Positions 17,976 to 27,059 of a DNA stretch of 64,000 nt are shown in pieces. The stretch lies in NCBI GenBank assembly GCA_946187035.1, contig CAMHPQ010000002.1:1-64000 (forward strand). Reading direction: 5' to 3'. The notes below the pieces were generated by a model. That model saw only the letters and a program-made list of their open reading frames with translations. It did no database searches and was not told where the DNA came from. Position numbers and translations under genes: made by a program. Source of the DNA: an uncultured Clostridia bacterium. Lineage in GTDB: Bacteria > Bacillota > Clostridia > Oscillospirales > Oscillospiraceae. Each line of letters begins with the position of its first letter. Position 1 is the stretch's first letter.

Positions 17976-19358
17976 ATGAAAGTACAGTTTACGGAGACCG
18001 TTCTGCGCGACGCGAACCAGTCTCTGATTGCCACGCGACTGCCGTATGCGAAGTTCGAGCCCATTCTCGAGACAATCGACCAGGCCGGCTTCTACTCCGC
18101 TGAGGTCTGGGGCGGCGCGACCTTCGACGTGTGCCTCCGGTTCCTGAACGAGGATCCCTGGGAGCGTCTGCGCAAGATCCGCGCGAAGATGCCCAACACC
18201 AAGCTGCAGATGCTGCTCCGCGGCCAGAACATTCTGGGCTACAAGCATTACAGCGACGACGCCGTTCGCCGTTTCGTCCGCGCATCCGTGCGCAACGGCA
18301 TCGACATCATCCGCATCTTTGACGCTCTGAACGACGTGGACAACCTCCGTGTCGCCATCGAGGAGACCGTCAAGCAGGGCGCCATGGCTTCCGGCACCAT
18401 CTCCTACACCACCAGCCCGGTGCACACCCTGGAGAAGTACGTCTCCATGGTGAAGGAGCTGCAGACCATGGGCGTCGCCTCCATCTGCATCAAGGACATG
18501 GCCGGCATCCTGAGCCCCAAGTGCGCTTATGATCTGGTCTCCGCCATCAAGGACGCGGTGGATCTGCCCGTGGTGGTTCACACCCACTGCACCACCGGTA
18601 CCGCTTTCATGACCTATCTGAAGGCTGTTGAGGCCGGCGCTGACGTCATCGACACCGCCATCTCTCCCTTCTCCGGCGGCACCAGCCAGCCCGCCACCGA
18701 GACCCTGAACTTCACCCTGAAGGAAATGGGCTACGAGACCGGTCTGAAGGAAGACAAGCTGCTGGAGATGGCCAACTTCTTCAAGCCCGTCCGCGCCGAC
18801 TTCCTGGCCGACGGCACCCTGAACCCGATCTCCATGGCCACGGACACCCAGTGCCTGACCTACCAGATCCCCGGCGGCATGCTCTCCAACCTCCTGAGCC
18901 AGCTGAAGATGCTGAACGCGCTGGACAAGTTCGACGAGGCCCTGCTGGAGACTCCCCGCGTCCGCAAGGACATGGGCTATCCTCCGCTGGTGACCCCCAC
19001 CAGCCAGCTGGTCGGCACCCAGGCGGTGCAGAACGTGCTGGCCGGCGAGCGCTACAAGAACGTCGGCGCCGAGATCAAGGCCTACTGCCGCGGCGAATAC
19101 GGCAAGACCCCGGCTCCCATCGATCCGGAGATCCGCGCCAAGATTCTGGCCGGCGAAGAGCCCGTGAAGGGCCGCTATGCCGAGTCCATCGCCCCCGAGT
19201 TTGAGGCCGCCAAGGAGCATCTGGGCGCTGACGCCCGCTGCGAGGAGGACGTCCTCAGCTACATCGCCTTCCCCCAGGTGGCAGAAAACTTCTTCGAGGC
19301 CCGCCGCGAGGCGGAGGAGAAGGTCTGCAAGTACAGCATCGAGCCCATCGAGGAATGA
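17976..19358 (+). CDS. oadA: Oxaloacetate/pyruvate carboxyltransferase (decarboxylase alpha / 5S subunit)
   Basis: 'FTETVLRDANQSLIATRL', 'HTHCTTGTAFMTYLKAVEAGADVIDTAISPFSGGTSQP'. Confidence 0.9.
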   Translation: MKVQFTETVLRDANQSLIATRLPYAKFEPILETIDQAGFYSAEVWGGATFDVCLRFLNEDPWERLRKIRAKMPNTKLQMLLRGQNILGYKHYSDDAVRRFVRASVRNGIDIIRIFDALNDVDNLRVAIEETVKQGAMASGTISYTTSPVHTLEKYVSMVKELQTMGVASICIKDMAGILSPKCAYDLVSAIKDAVDLPVVVHTHCTTGTAFMTYLKAVEAGADVIDTAISPFSGGTSQPATETLNFTLKEMGYETGLKEDKLLEMANFFKPVRADFLADGTLNPISMATDTQCLTYQIPGGMLSNLLSQLKMLNALDKFDEALLETPRVRKDMGYPPLVTPTSQLVGTQAVQNVLAGERYKNVGAEIKAYCRGEYGKTPAPIDPEIRAKILAGEEPVKGRYAESIAPEFEAAKEHLGADARCEEDVLSYIAFPQVAENFFEARREAEEKVCKYSIEPIEE

Positions 19359-19369
19359 GGTAGCGCGCC

Positions 19370-19720
19370 ATGACGAATTACAATTTTGGACAGGCGCTTC
19401 TGGATTCTCTGGTCGGCCTTCTGGTGGTGTTCTTCGCGCTGGTTCTTCTGATGTGCATCATCAAGATCATGACCGCCGTCGGTGACAGCCGCGAGAAGAA
19501 AAGAGCCGCCGCTGCCCCGGCTGCGGAGGCTGCGCCCGTTGCGGCTGCCCCTGCGGCGCCGGCTGCAAAGCTGGCCCCCGGCGTGGCCGGCGAGGTGAAG
19601 CTCTATGACACCGATCCCCGCACCGCCGCCATGCTCATGGCGATCGTGGCCGACGAGCTGAAGACGCCCATCAATGAGCTGAGATTCATCTCCATCCGTG
19701 AGATCAAGGAGGAAGCCTGA
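19370..19720 (+). CDS. oadG: OadG-family sodium pump decarboxylase gamma subunit
   Basis: Single N-terminal TM, Ala/Pro-rich linker, position between alpha and biotin-carrier genes. Confidence 0.8.
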   Translation: MTNYNFGQALLDSLVGLLVVFFALVLLMCIIKIMTAVGDSREKKRAAAAPAAEAAPVAAAPAAPAAKLAPGVAGEVKLYDTDPRTAAMLMAIVADELKTPINELRFISIREIKEEA

Positions 19721-19721
19721 C

Positions 19722-20123
19722 ATGAAATACAAAATTACCCTGAAGGGTACGACTTATGAGGTAGAGGTAGAGAAGGGCGAGGCCATGATCCTCGACGAGT
19801 ACGAGGCCAAGTCTCCCGTTCCGCCCGCTCCGGCAGCCCCTGTGATGGTCGCCGCCGCTCCCGTGGCCGCTGCTGCTCCTGCAGCTGCCGCCGCCCCCGC
19901 AGCCGTTGCAGCCGGTACTGTCGTGGAAGCCCCGCTGCCCGGCAACATCTTCGCCATCAAGGTGAAGGAGGGTGACGCGGTCAAGGCCGGCGACGTGCTC
20001 ATCGTCATCGAGGCCATGAAGATGGAGAACGAGGTCTGCGCTCCCTCCGACGGCGTGGTCAAGCAGATTGCCGTCTCCAAGGGCGCCATGGTTGCCACCG
20101 GCGACACGCTCGTCGTGATCTGA
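19722..20123 (+). CDS. Biotin carboxyl carrier protein of the decarboxylase
   Basis: Biotinylation motif 'EAMKMEN' preceded by Ala/Pro-rich linker. Confidence 0.92.
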   Translation: MKYKITLKGTTYEVEVEKGEAMILDEYEAKSPVPPAPAAPVMVAAAPVAAAAPAAAAAPAAVAAGTVVEAPLPGNIFAIKVKEGDAVKAGDVLIVIEAMKMENEVCAPSDGVVKQIAVSKGAMVATGDTLVVI

Positions 20124-20135
20124 TGAGGTGACGGG

Positions 20136-21320
20136 ATGCAACATATTTTAGAGACTCTGGGCCGTCTGGGAAGCACCTCCGGCTTTACGACCATGACCTG
20201 GCAGCAGGCTCTCATGATCGTCATCGCCTGTGTGCTGCTTTACCTGGGCCTGGTGAAGAAGTTCGAGCCGCTGCTTCTGGTGGGCATCGCTTTCGGCGCG
20301 CTGCTCACGAACCTGCCGGGCTCCAACATGTACCATCCGGAAATGTGGGACGCCTACATCGCCGGTACCATGGGCGTTGGCCAGATCATCCATGAGGGCG
20401 GTCTGCTGGACATCCTCTACATCGGCGTCAAGAGCGGTCTGTACCCGTCCCTGATCTTCATGGGCGTGGGCGCCATGACCGACTTTGGCCCCCTGATTGC
20501 GAACCCGAAATCCCTGCTGCTGGGCGCGGCTGCCCAGTTCGGCATCTTCGCCGCCTTCCTGATGGCCCTTGGCATCTTCGGCTTTGAGCCCAACGTGGCC
20601 GCCTCCATCGGTATCATCGGCGGCGCCGACGGCCCCACGGCCATTTGGCTGACCAGTAAGCTGGCGCCGAATTATCTGGCCCCCATCGCCATCGCGGCCT
20701 ACTCCTACATGGCCCTGATCCCGCTGATCCAGCCGCCGGTCATGCGTCTGCTGACCACCAAGGAGGAGCGGGAGATCAAGATGGAGCAGCTCCGTCCGGT
20801 GTCCAAGACCCAGAAGGTTCTGTTCCCGATCATCGTGACCATCTTCGTGTGCCTGCTGCTGCCCTCCGTGGCGCCGCTGCTGGGCTGCCTGATGCTGGGC
20901 AACCTGTTCAAAGAGTGCGGCCTCACCGACCGTCTCAGCGACACCGCCCAGAACGCCCTGATGAACATCGTCACCATCTTCCTGAGCACCTCCGTTGGTG
21001 CCACTGCGGTGGCTGAGCGCTTCCTGGCGCCCCGCACCCTGTTCATCATCATCCTGGGCCTCATCGCCTTCGAGTTCGCCACCATCGGCGGCCTGCTGCT
21101 GGGCAAGCTCATGTGCAAGCTCTCCGGTGGCAAGATCAACCCGCTGATCGGCTCTGCCGGCGTGTCTGCTGTCCCCATGGCTGCCCGTGTCAGCCAGCTG
21201 GAGGGCGCCCGCGCCAACCCGTCCAACTTCCTGCTCATGCACGCCATGGGCCCGAACGTGGCCGGCGTCATCGGCTCCGCTGTCGCTGCCGGTTTCCTGC
21301 TGGCGGTCTTCGGCGGCTGA
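20136..21320 (+). CDS. oadB: Sodium-translocating decarboxylase beta subunit
   Basis: Multi-TM; 'GVGAMTDFGPLIANPKSLLLGAAAQFGIF', 'GIIGGADGPTAIWLTSKLAP'. Confidence 0.95.
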   Translation: MQHILETLGRLGSTSGFTTMTWQQALMIVIACVLLYLGLVKKFEPLLLVGIAFGALLTNLPGSNMYHPEMWDAYIAGTMGVGQIIHEGGLLDILYIGVKSGLYPSLIFMGVGAMTDFGPLIANPKSLLLGAAAQFGIFAAFLMALGIFGFEPNVAASIGIIGGADGPTAIWLTSKLAPNYLAPIAIAAYSYMALIPLIQPPVMRLLTTKEEREIKMEQLRPVSKTQKVLFPIIVTIFVCLLLPSVAPLLGCLMLGNLFKECGLTDRLSDTAQNALMNIVTIFLSTSVGATAVAERFLAPRTLFIIILGLIAFEFATIGGLLLGKLMCKLSGGKINPLIGSAGVSAVPMAARVSQLEGARANPSNFLLMHAMGPNVAGVIGSAVAAGFLLAVFGG

Positions 21321-21339
21321 TGGATTTGATACTTAGAGA

Positions 21340-21369
21340 AGTGCCTGTCACCCCGGCAGGCACTTTTTC
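21340..21369 (+). terminator. Rho-independent terminator after oadB
   Basis: AGTGCCTG...CAGGCACT TTTTCT. Confidence 0.85.
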
Positions 21370-21428
21370 TATGTCTTCGGTTGACAGAAGACGGCTTCGT
21401 GAGTAGAATAGCGGCATGGAGGGATACT

Positions 21429-22181
21429 ATGAAAAAGAAAAGAATGATCCTGTTTTTGCTTGTTTTTACTATGCTGATTGCTCTGGCGGCCTGCTCAAAA
21501 TCCGAGACGCCCCAGGGGAGCGAAGCCGCAGTGGTATCTGACGATCAATTGGAAGCCAATCTGCAGCGGGAGGCGGATCTCCTGGCCGAGGCGCTGCGTT
21601 TGCAGAACGAGCCGTCTGATGACTACGTGATCCGGGCCAACGACTTCTCCATGTCCAGAGCGTTGTTTGAAAACCGCGTCCAGTCCGTCATGCTCTCCGA
21701 CATCAGCAGGGAGGAAGCCGAGCAAAATGTGCTGAACTATGTGGTGGTGCAGACTTTGTACCACGCGGCCCTCAATGCCGGTGTTACCATCGACGAAGCC
21801 CAGTTCCAGCAGGATGCGGCCTCTGCCCGCCAGCAGCTGGAGACGGACATGGCTGAGGCGGAAACCACCGGCGGCAGCCGTGGTGAAGTTACAAAAGCTT
21901 TCATGGACGCCCTGGAGGCCAACGGCATCGCAGAGGACTACTGGACGCTGTTTACAGATTATATGAGAATGCAGCAAGTGATCCTCACCTATACCAAAAT
22001 GCTCCATGACAACAACTACATCGGCCAGGGCTACTCCACGGAAGATCAGGCCGGCTGGCTGCAGTATTGCCTGGACTTTACCCGCGGCGAGATGGCAAAC
22101 CAGAACGTTCAGTTTGCTCCTGACATCCAGTGGGAGCTCAACGGATTGAACTATCACTACTATCTCTGGCCCGAATTATAA
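21429..22181 (+). CDS. Lipoprotein resembling a SurA/PrsA N-terminal chaperone domain without a PPIase domain
   Basis: Lipobox 'LIALAACSKSE'; helical SurA_N-like body. Confidence 0.7.
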   Translation: MKKKRMILFLLVFTMLIALAACSKSETPQGSEAAVVSDDQLEANLQREADLLAEALRLQNEPSDDYVIRANDFSMSRALFENRVQSVMLSDISREEAEQNVLNYVVVQTLYHAALNAGVTIDEAQFQQDAASARQQLETDMAEAETTGGSRGEVTKAFMDALEANGIAEDYWTLFTDYMRMQQVILTYTKMLHDNNYIGQGYSTEDQAGWLQYCLDFTRGEMANQNVQFAPDIQWELNGLNYHYYLWPEL

Positions 22182-22187
22182 GAATAG

Positions 22188-22222
22188 AAAAAAATAACGC
22201 CCGACGGGGGCGTTATTTTTTT
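22188..22222. terminator. Bidirectional terminator between convergent genes
   Basis: AAAATAACGCCC GACG(G) GGGCGTTATTTTTTT. Confidence 0.85.
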
Positions 22223-22919
22223 ATAGGATTTTGGGGATGGAATCGATCAGCGTGGAGTATAAAAGCTCATATCCTTTCTCCGAGGGATGGATCCCATCAT
22301 CGGAGATCAGAGCAGGGAAGTCCACCTGCTGCAGAAAGATGCTGCGCACATCCACGCAGGGGAGACCCAGCTCCATGGCGGTCTTGTAGATGGCGTCGGA
22401 GTAGAGCTCCTGGGTGCGGTAGATCCGGTTGGCGTCCCCCAGCCACTGGAGGATGGCGTCACGATCCAGCCCGGGCTGACAGATCCGGTCGAGGTATTTC
22501 TCTGCGTCGATGGGCGGCAGAGTCATCAAAACCGGCTTGGCGCCGGAGGCCAGCAGCGCGTCGATCATGCTGCGCAGGGTCTGGGTAAACTCCGGCAGCG
22601 ACACTGCCGGATCGTGGGTGCCCTGGGGGTTTTCCGAAATGGCGGGCCAGTCGTAGTTGCAGTCGTTGCCGCCGTATTCCAACAGGGCGTAATCATACCG
22701 GCTGCCGTTGTTCAGATCCTTCTGCAGCACTCGCAGCCCCTTTTCAATGGTGGCGCCGAACTTGGCCTTGTTCACCACCACCGCTGTCTGAATCGGCTGC
22801 AGCAGCCGCTCCATGATGTCCTTGTGAAAAGCATAGCGCATCCCATCCGCGGGCAGCGTCCCCTTCATCAGGGAGTCACCGAAGATGCCAAATTGCAAAG
22901 TCTCTTCCATGTTCTTCAC
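22221..22919 (-). CDS. SGNH/GDSL-family hydrolase
   Basis: 'GDSLMKG', 'LLEYGGNDCNYDW', 'DDGIHPSEKGYELL'. Confidence 0.88.
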   Translation of the reverse strand: MKNMEETLQFGIFGDSLMKGTLPADGMRYAFHKDIMERLLQPIQTAVVVNKAKFGATIEKGLRVLQKDLNNGSRYDYALLEYGGNDCNYDWPAISENPQGTHDPAVSLPEFTQTLRSMIDALLASGAKPVLMTLPPIDAEKYLDRICQPGLDRDAILQWLGDANRIYRTQELYSDAIYKTAMELGLPCVDVRSIFLQQVDFPALISDDGIHPSEKGYELLYSTLIDSIPKIL

Positions 22920-22991
22920 CTCCGGGGTTGGTTTCTGGTATTATGTTACCCCGGAAGAATTAAACAATCATTAATTCGCCTGGAATCAGTT

Positions 22992-23165
22992 TCAGGAATC
23001 TGTGAAAGATTCGCATGAAATCCGCTCATTGACCGAAACTGTGTCCACCACGAAGGTCTGCTCCGCGGCGGCAGTCTGGGCGGCGTTGTCGGCGTTCTTG
23101 GCGAAGGCCATCACGCCCATGGACAGAATCAGTGTAAAAATCAGGGCCAGAATCCGTTTCTTCAT
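22992..23165 (-). CDS. Small secreted peptide, hypothetical
   Basis: MKKRILALIFTLILSMGVMAFA signal peptide; RBS AAGGAGATGATCACC before ATG. Confidence 0.55.
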   Translation of the reverse strand: MKKRILALIFTLILSMGVMAFAKNADNAAQTAAAEQTFVVDTVSVNERISCESFTDS

Positions 23166-23292
23166 GGTGATCATCTCCTTTGTGCCGAGCATACCACTTG
23201 AAACTTAATCGAACCTGAAAGTCGGAACCTGCAGAGGGACATTTGTCATAGGATGCTGCGGGATCCCAAGACGTTTCAAGGAGGTATGCAAT

Positions 23293-23718
23293 TTGGAAGA
23301 CTGCACCTACAAGCAGGGCAAGCTGCCGACCTGCGCGCCGCTGGCCATGGGCTACACCCCCATGCAGCAGAGCAGCGAGCCGGCCTATGAAGACAAGATG
23401 GCCCTGGCTCGCGGCACCCTGTTCCCGGGGCTGGATCTGCCCTTCATGAACATGGTGAACACGCCGGAGAACCTCTCCACGCCCCTGTGCGAGCTGATGG
23501 CGCTGGACTTCGTCGTCCAGGAGCTGAAGCTCTATCTGGACACCCACCCGAAAGACAAGGAGGCCTTCGCCGCTCTCCAGACCTGCATTCGTTTGAGCAG
23601 GGAAGGGCGCAAGCGCTATGTAGAGCGCTACGGTGCCATTACCATCGACGATATGCGCTGCGCCGAATCCTTCACCTGGATCGACCAGCCTTGGCCCTGG
23701 CAGTGGAAGGAGGACTGA
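23293..23718 (+). CDS. Fused CotJA-CotJB spore coat-associated protein
   Basis: N-terminal 'LAMGYTPMQ...ALARGTLFPGLDLPF' (CotJA) joined to 'LMALDFVVQELKLYLDTHPKDKEA...WIDQPWPW' (CotJB); TTG start with AAGGAGG RBS. Confidence 0.85.
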   Translation: MEDCTYKQGKLPTCAPLAMGYTPMQQSSEPAYEDKMALARGTLFPGLDLPFMNMVNTPENLSTPLCELMALDFVVQELKLYLDTHPKDKEAFAALQTCIRLSREGRKRYVERYGAITIDDMRCAESFTWIDQPWPWQWKED

Positions 23719-23721
23719 GCG

Positions 23722-24318
23722 ATGTTTGTCTATGAAAAGAAGCTGCAATACCCCGTGCAGATCAAAAACCCCAACCCAAAACTGGCAAAATTTATCATTT
23801 CTCAGTATGGCGGCCCCGACGGTGAGCTCGGCGCCTCCATGCGGTATCTGAGCCAGCGGTTCTCCATGCCATACCCGGAGCTGGCGGGCATCCTGACGGA
23901 CATCGGCGTAGAGGAACTTGGGCACCTGGAGATGGTGGGCACCATCATCTATCAGCTGACCCGGAACATGACCCCGGAGCAGGTGAAGGCCGCGGGGCTG
24001 GAGCCCTACTTCGTGGATCACACCGCAGGCGTCTACCCGCAGTTCGCCTCCGGCACCCCCTGGACGGCGGCCACCATGGCGGTGAAGGGGGATGTGATCA
24101 CCGACCTCACCGAGGACATGGGCGCGGAGCAGAAGGCCCGCACCACCTATGACAACATCCTCCGCCTCAGCGACGACCCGGACGTGAACGATGTGATCAA
24201 GTTCCTCAGAGAGCGGGAGGTGGTGCACTTCCAGCGTTTTGGCGAGGCCCTTCGCATCGCCACCGAAAAGATGGATCAGAAGAACTTCTACGCCGTGAAC
24301 CCCGCCTTCGACAGATAA
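23722..24318 (+). CDS. cotJC: CotJC / manganese catalase family
   Basis: 'MFVYEKKLQYPVQIKNPNPKLAKFIISQYGGPDGELGASMRYLSQRF...EELGHLEMV'. Confidence 0.95.
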   Translation: MFVYEKKLQYPVQIKNPNPKLAKFIISQYGGPDGELGASMRYLSQRFSMPYPELAGILTDIGVEELGHLEMVGTIIYQLTRNMTPEQVKAAGLEPYFVDHTAGVYPQFASGTPWTAATMAVKGDVITDLTEDMGAEQKARTTYDNILRLSDDPDVNDVIKFLREREVVHFQRFGEALRIATEKMDQKNFYAVNPAFDR

Positions 24319-24319
24319 C

Positions 24320-24347
24320 AAAAAAGCGCACCGCAAACGCGGTGCGC
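24320..24347 (-). terminator. Rho-independent terminator of rpsB-tsf
   Basis: Minus strand GCGCACCGC GTTT GCGGTGCGC TTTTTTG. Confidence 0.88.
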
Positions 24348-24370
24348 TGATTGATTCAGTAGGGAAGTGC

Positions 24371-25279
24371 TTACTTGACGAGCTTGGCGACCTCTTCAGC
24401 CAGATCGTCCTGACGCTTCTCCAGGCCCTCGCCCTTCTCGAAGCGGGTGTAGCTGTTGAGCTTGATCTCCACGCCGGCAGCCTTGGCCACGTCGGCGATG
24501 TGCCTCTCGACAGAGACCTTGTCGTCCTTGACGAAGGGCTGCTGCATGAGGCAGATCTCCTTGAAGTACTTGCTAAGACCGCCCTCGACGATCTTGGTGA
24601 GGATGGCTTCGGGCTTGGAGGCGTTCTTGGGATCTTCCTTGGCCTGGGCCAGACGGATCTCCTTCTCTTTGGCGATGAACTCGTCGTCGATCTGGCTCTT
24701 GTCCTGGAAGGTGGGATTCAGAGCGGCGACCTGCATGGCGATGTCCTTGGCCAGCTCCACGACGGCGTCGTTCTCGGGAGCGTCCATGTTCACCAGAACG
24801 GCGATACGGCCGCCCATGTGGACGTAGGGGACGTTCAGACCCTCGGCGTAGCGGGCGAAGCGGCGAACCTTGATGTTCTCACCGATGACCAGAACCTTGT
24901 CGTTCTGCTCTTCCTGCACGGTCTTGCCGTTGCCGAAGGGAGCGGCGTACAGAGCGTCCAGATCAGCGGGATTCTCCTTGGCGATGACAGCGGCAACGCC
25001 CTGGACGTACTCGTTGAAGAGCTCGTTCTTCGCAACGAAGTCGGACTCGGCATTGACCTCGACGATGACGCCAACGCCGTCGATGACGGCGGCGTAAGCA
25101 ACGCCCTCGGCGGCGATGCGGCCAGCCTTCTTCTGGGCAGCGGCGAGACCCTTCTCACGGAGCCACTCAACAGCCTTGTCAATGTCGCCGTCGGCCTCGA
25201 CGAGCGCCTTCTTGCAGTCCATCATGCCCACGCCGGTCATTTCGCGCAGGTTCTTAACATCAGCAGCAGAAAATGCCAT
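24371..25279 (-). CDS. tsf: Elongation factor Ts
   Basis: 'AADVKNLREMTGVGMMDCKKALVEADGDIDKAVEWLREKG'. Confidence 0.98.
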   Translation of the reverse strand: MAFSAADVKNLREMTGVGMMDCKKALVEADGDIDKAVEWLREKGLAAAQKKAGRIAAEGVAYAAVIDGVGVIVEVNAESDFVAKNELFNEYVQGVAAVIAKENPADLDALYAAPFGNGKTVQEEQNDKVLVIGENIKVRRFARYAEGLNVPYVHMGGRIAVLVNMDAPENDAVVELAKDIAMQVAALNPTFQDKSQIDDEFIAKEKEIRLAQAKEDPKNASKPEAILTKIVEGGLSKYFKEICLMQQPFVKDDKVSVERHIADVAKAAGVEIKLNSYTRFEKGEGLEKRQDDLAEEVAKLVK

Positions 25280-25358
25280 GATACATATCTCCTTTAGTAA
25301 AAATAGATGGGGCGGGCGGTCTGTAGATTTTGCAGGCCGCCCGGAAAGTTCTGTTTGA

Positions 25359-26087
<729 letters not shown>

Positions 26088-26477
26088 AATTGTGTTTCCT
26101 CCTTTATTTTGTTGGGCATGCGAGAGACAATTCAATGTCGGTTTTCACAGGTGTTTTTTCGCCCATGCTGCCTCAACTGCCTCGACCATCCGAAAGGATG
26201 CACTTCGTCATTTTCATTGCCTGAACGAAAAACCACTCTGTGAAAACTGCATCGCACCTAAAAGCGAGCAATTCTTGAGAGATTTTCGCCGCGGCGGACG
26301 AAAGCTTGCTATCGCAAGGTGAGGACAACAAGACGAAAAGCACCAAAAAGTGCCGCTTTTAGGCGGCTTTGATTTGGCTCTCTCATGCCTTCCTCCGGGT
26401 GCTTCCTCTGGGCACGACCAAACAGCAGTCACATGGTCGCCCATCCACATCCCGTGCGTAATGCCGTAGTATTATAC
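26088..26477 (-). promoter_or_regulatory. Long structured 5' leader of rpsB-tsf with internal terminator-like hairpin
   Basis: Minus-strand TATAAT near 26470-26475; hairpin TGGGCGACCA...TGGTCGTGCCCA; GCCGC-CTAAAA-GCGGC-ACTTTTTGGTGCTTTT; distal hairpin GCATCCTTTCGGATGG. Confidence 0.45.
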
Positions 26478-26538
26478 CAAGCCAAAAAGAAAAAAGCAAG
26501 TGTTTTTCAAGGTTTTTTTGCTGATTTTTCCATGTTTT

Positions 26539-26823
26539 TCAGTCCGGAAAGGGCAATTTCCGGCCTCTGGGCTCTCTCCGGCAGGCGGGCTGGAGATTTG
26601 CGAGGATAATATCCTCCCCGATTCGGACGATTCCGCTCCAGGGCAGCACCCAGTCCGGCTCCCCGGGGAGCAGCCCGCCCATCCGCCTGCAGCCGGGGAG
26701 AATGAAGGCGGTGACGCACCCGGAATCCAGATCAATCTCCACGTCGCAGAGATAGCCCATCCTTTGCCCGGTGGCCACGTTGATGACCTCTTTATATCGC
26801 AGATCGGAAAACATACATTTCAT
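26539..26823 (-). CDS. YlmC/YmxH family sporulation protein (PRC-barrel)
   Basis: 'MFSDLRYKEVINVATGQRMGYLCDVEIDLDSGCVTAFILPG...IVRIGEDIILA'. Confidence 0.93.
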   Translation of the reverse strand: MKCMFSDLRYKEVINVATGQRMGYLCDVEIDLDSGCVTAFILPGCRRMGGLLPGEPDWVLPWSGIVRIGEDIILANLQPACRREPRGRKLPFPD

Positions 26824-26878
26824 AAAATCCCTCCCGCAAGATAATCGGAAGATCCTATGCGGAAGGGTGTCGAATTAT

Positions 26879-27055
26879 AACACTATCATCAACACAGCGT
26901 TCGCTGTGCAACACAAAACATAGTTTTGCGTTGGGCTATTTGCATTGAAAGTGCAAATAGCGGATGATGATGTTACAACGGTGTATTCAAATTGTGTGCT
27001 TCACACAATTAAGCGGGCGAATGCCCGCCTTCCTCCGCCTTGCGGAGGTGAATAC
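26879..27055. repeat. Composite multi-hairpin palindromic element between sigG and ylmC
   Basis: Two enclosed multi-branch modules: 26879-26974 (outer AACAC.ATCATC/GATGATGATGTT, three inner hairpins) and 26983-27055 (outer GTATTCA/TGAATAC, three inner hairpins). Confidence 0.8.
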
Positions 27056-27059
27056 TTAG

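Noticed and set aside
19500-19920. Ala-rich low-complexity DNA as a repeat element
   Set aside because: Corresponds to the Ala/Pro linkers of OadG and the biotin carrier protein, a usual feature of these families.
24500-25297. 265-aa plus-strand ORF
   Set aside because: Antisense to tsf; repetitive Leu/Asp/Gly composition.
26214-26450. 78-aa ORF upstream of rpsB (minus strand)
   Set aside because: No RBS or family signal; the region is better explained as a structured leader.
26379-26470. Possible SRP RNA because of GGAAG-type motifs
   Set aside because: The conserved SRP core (GGTCAGG..CCGGAAGGAAGCAGC) is absent; only short GGAAG matches occur.
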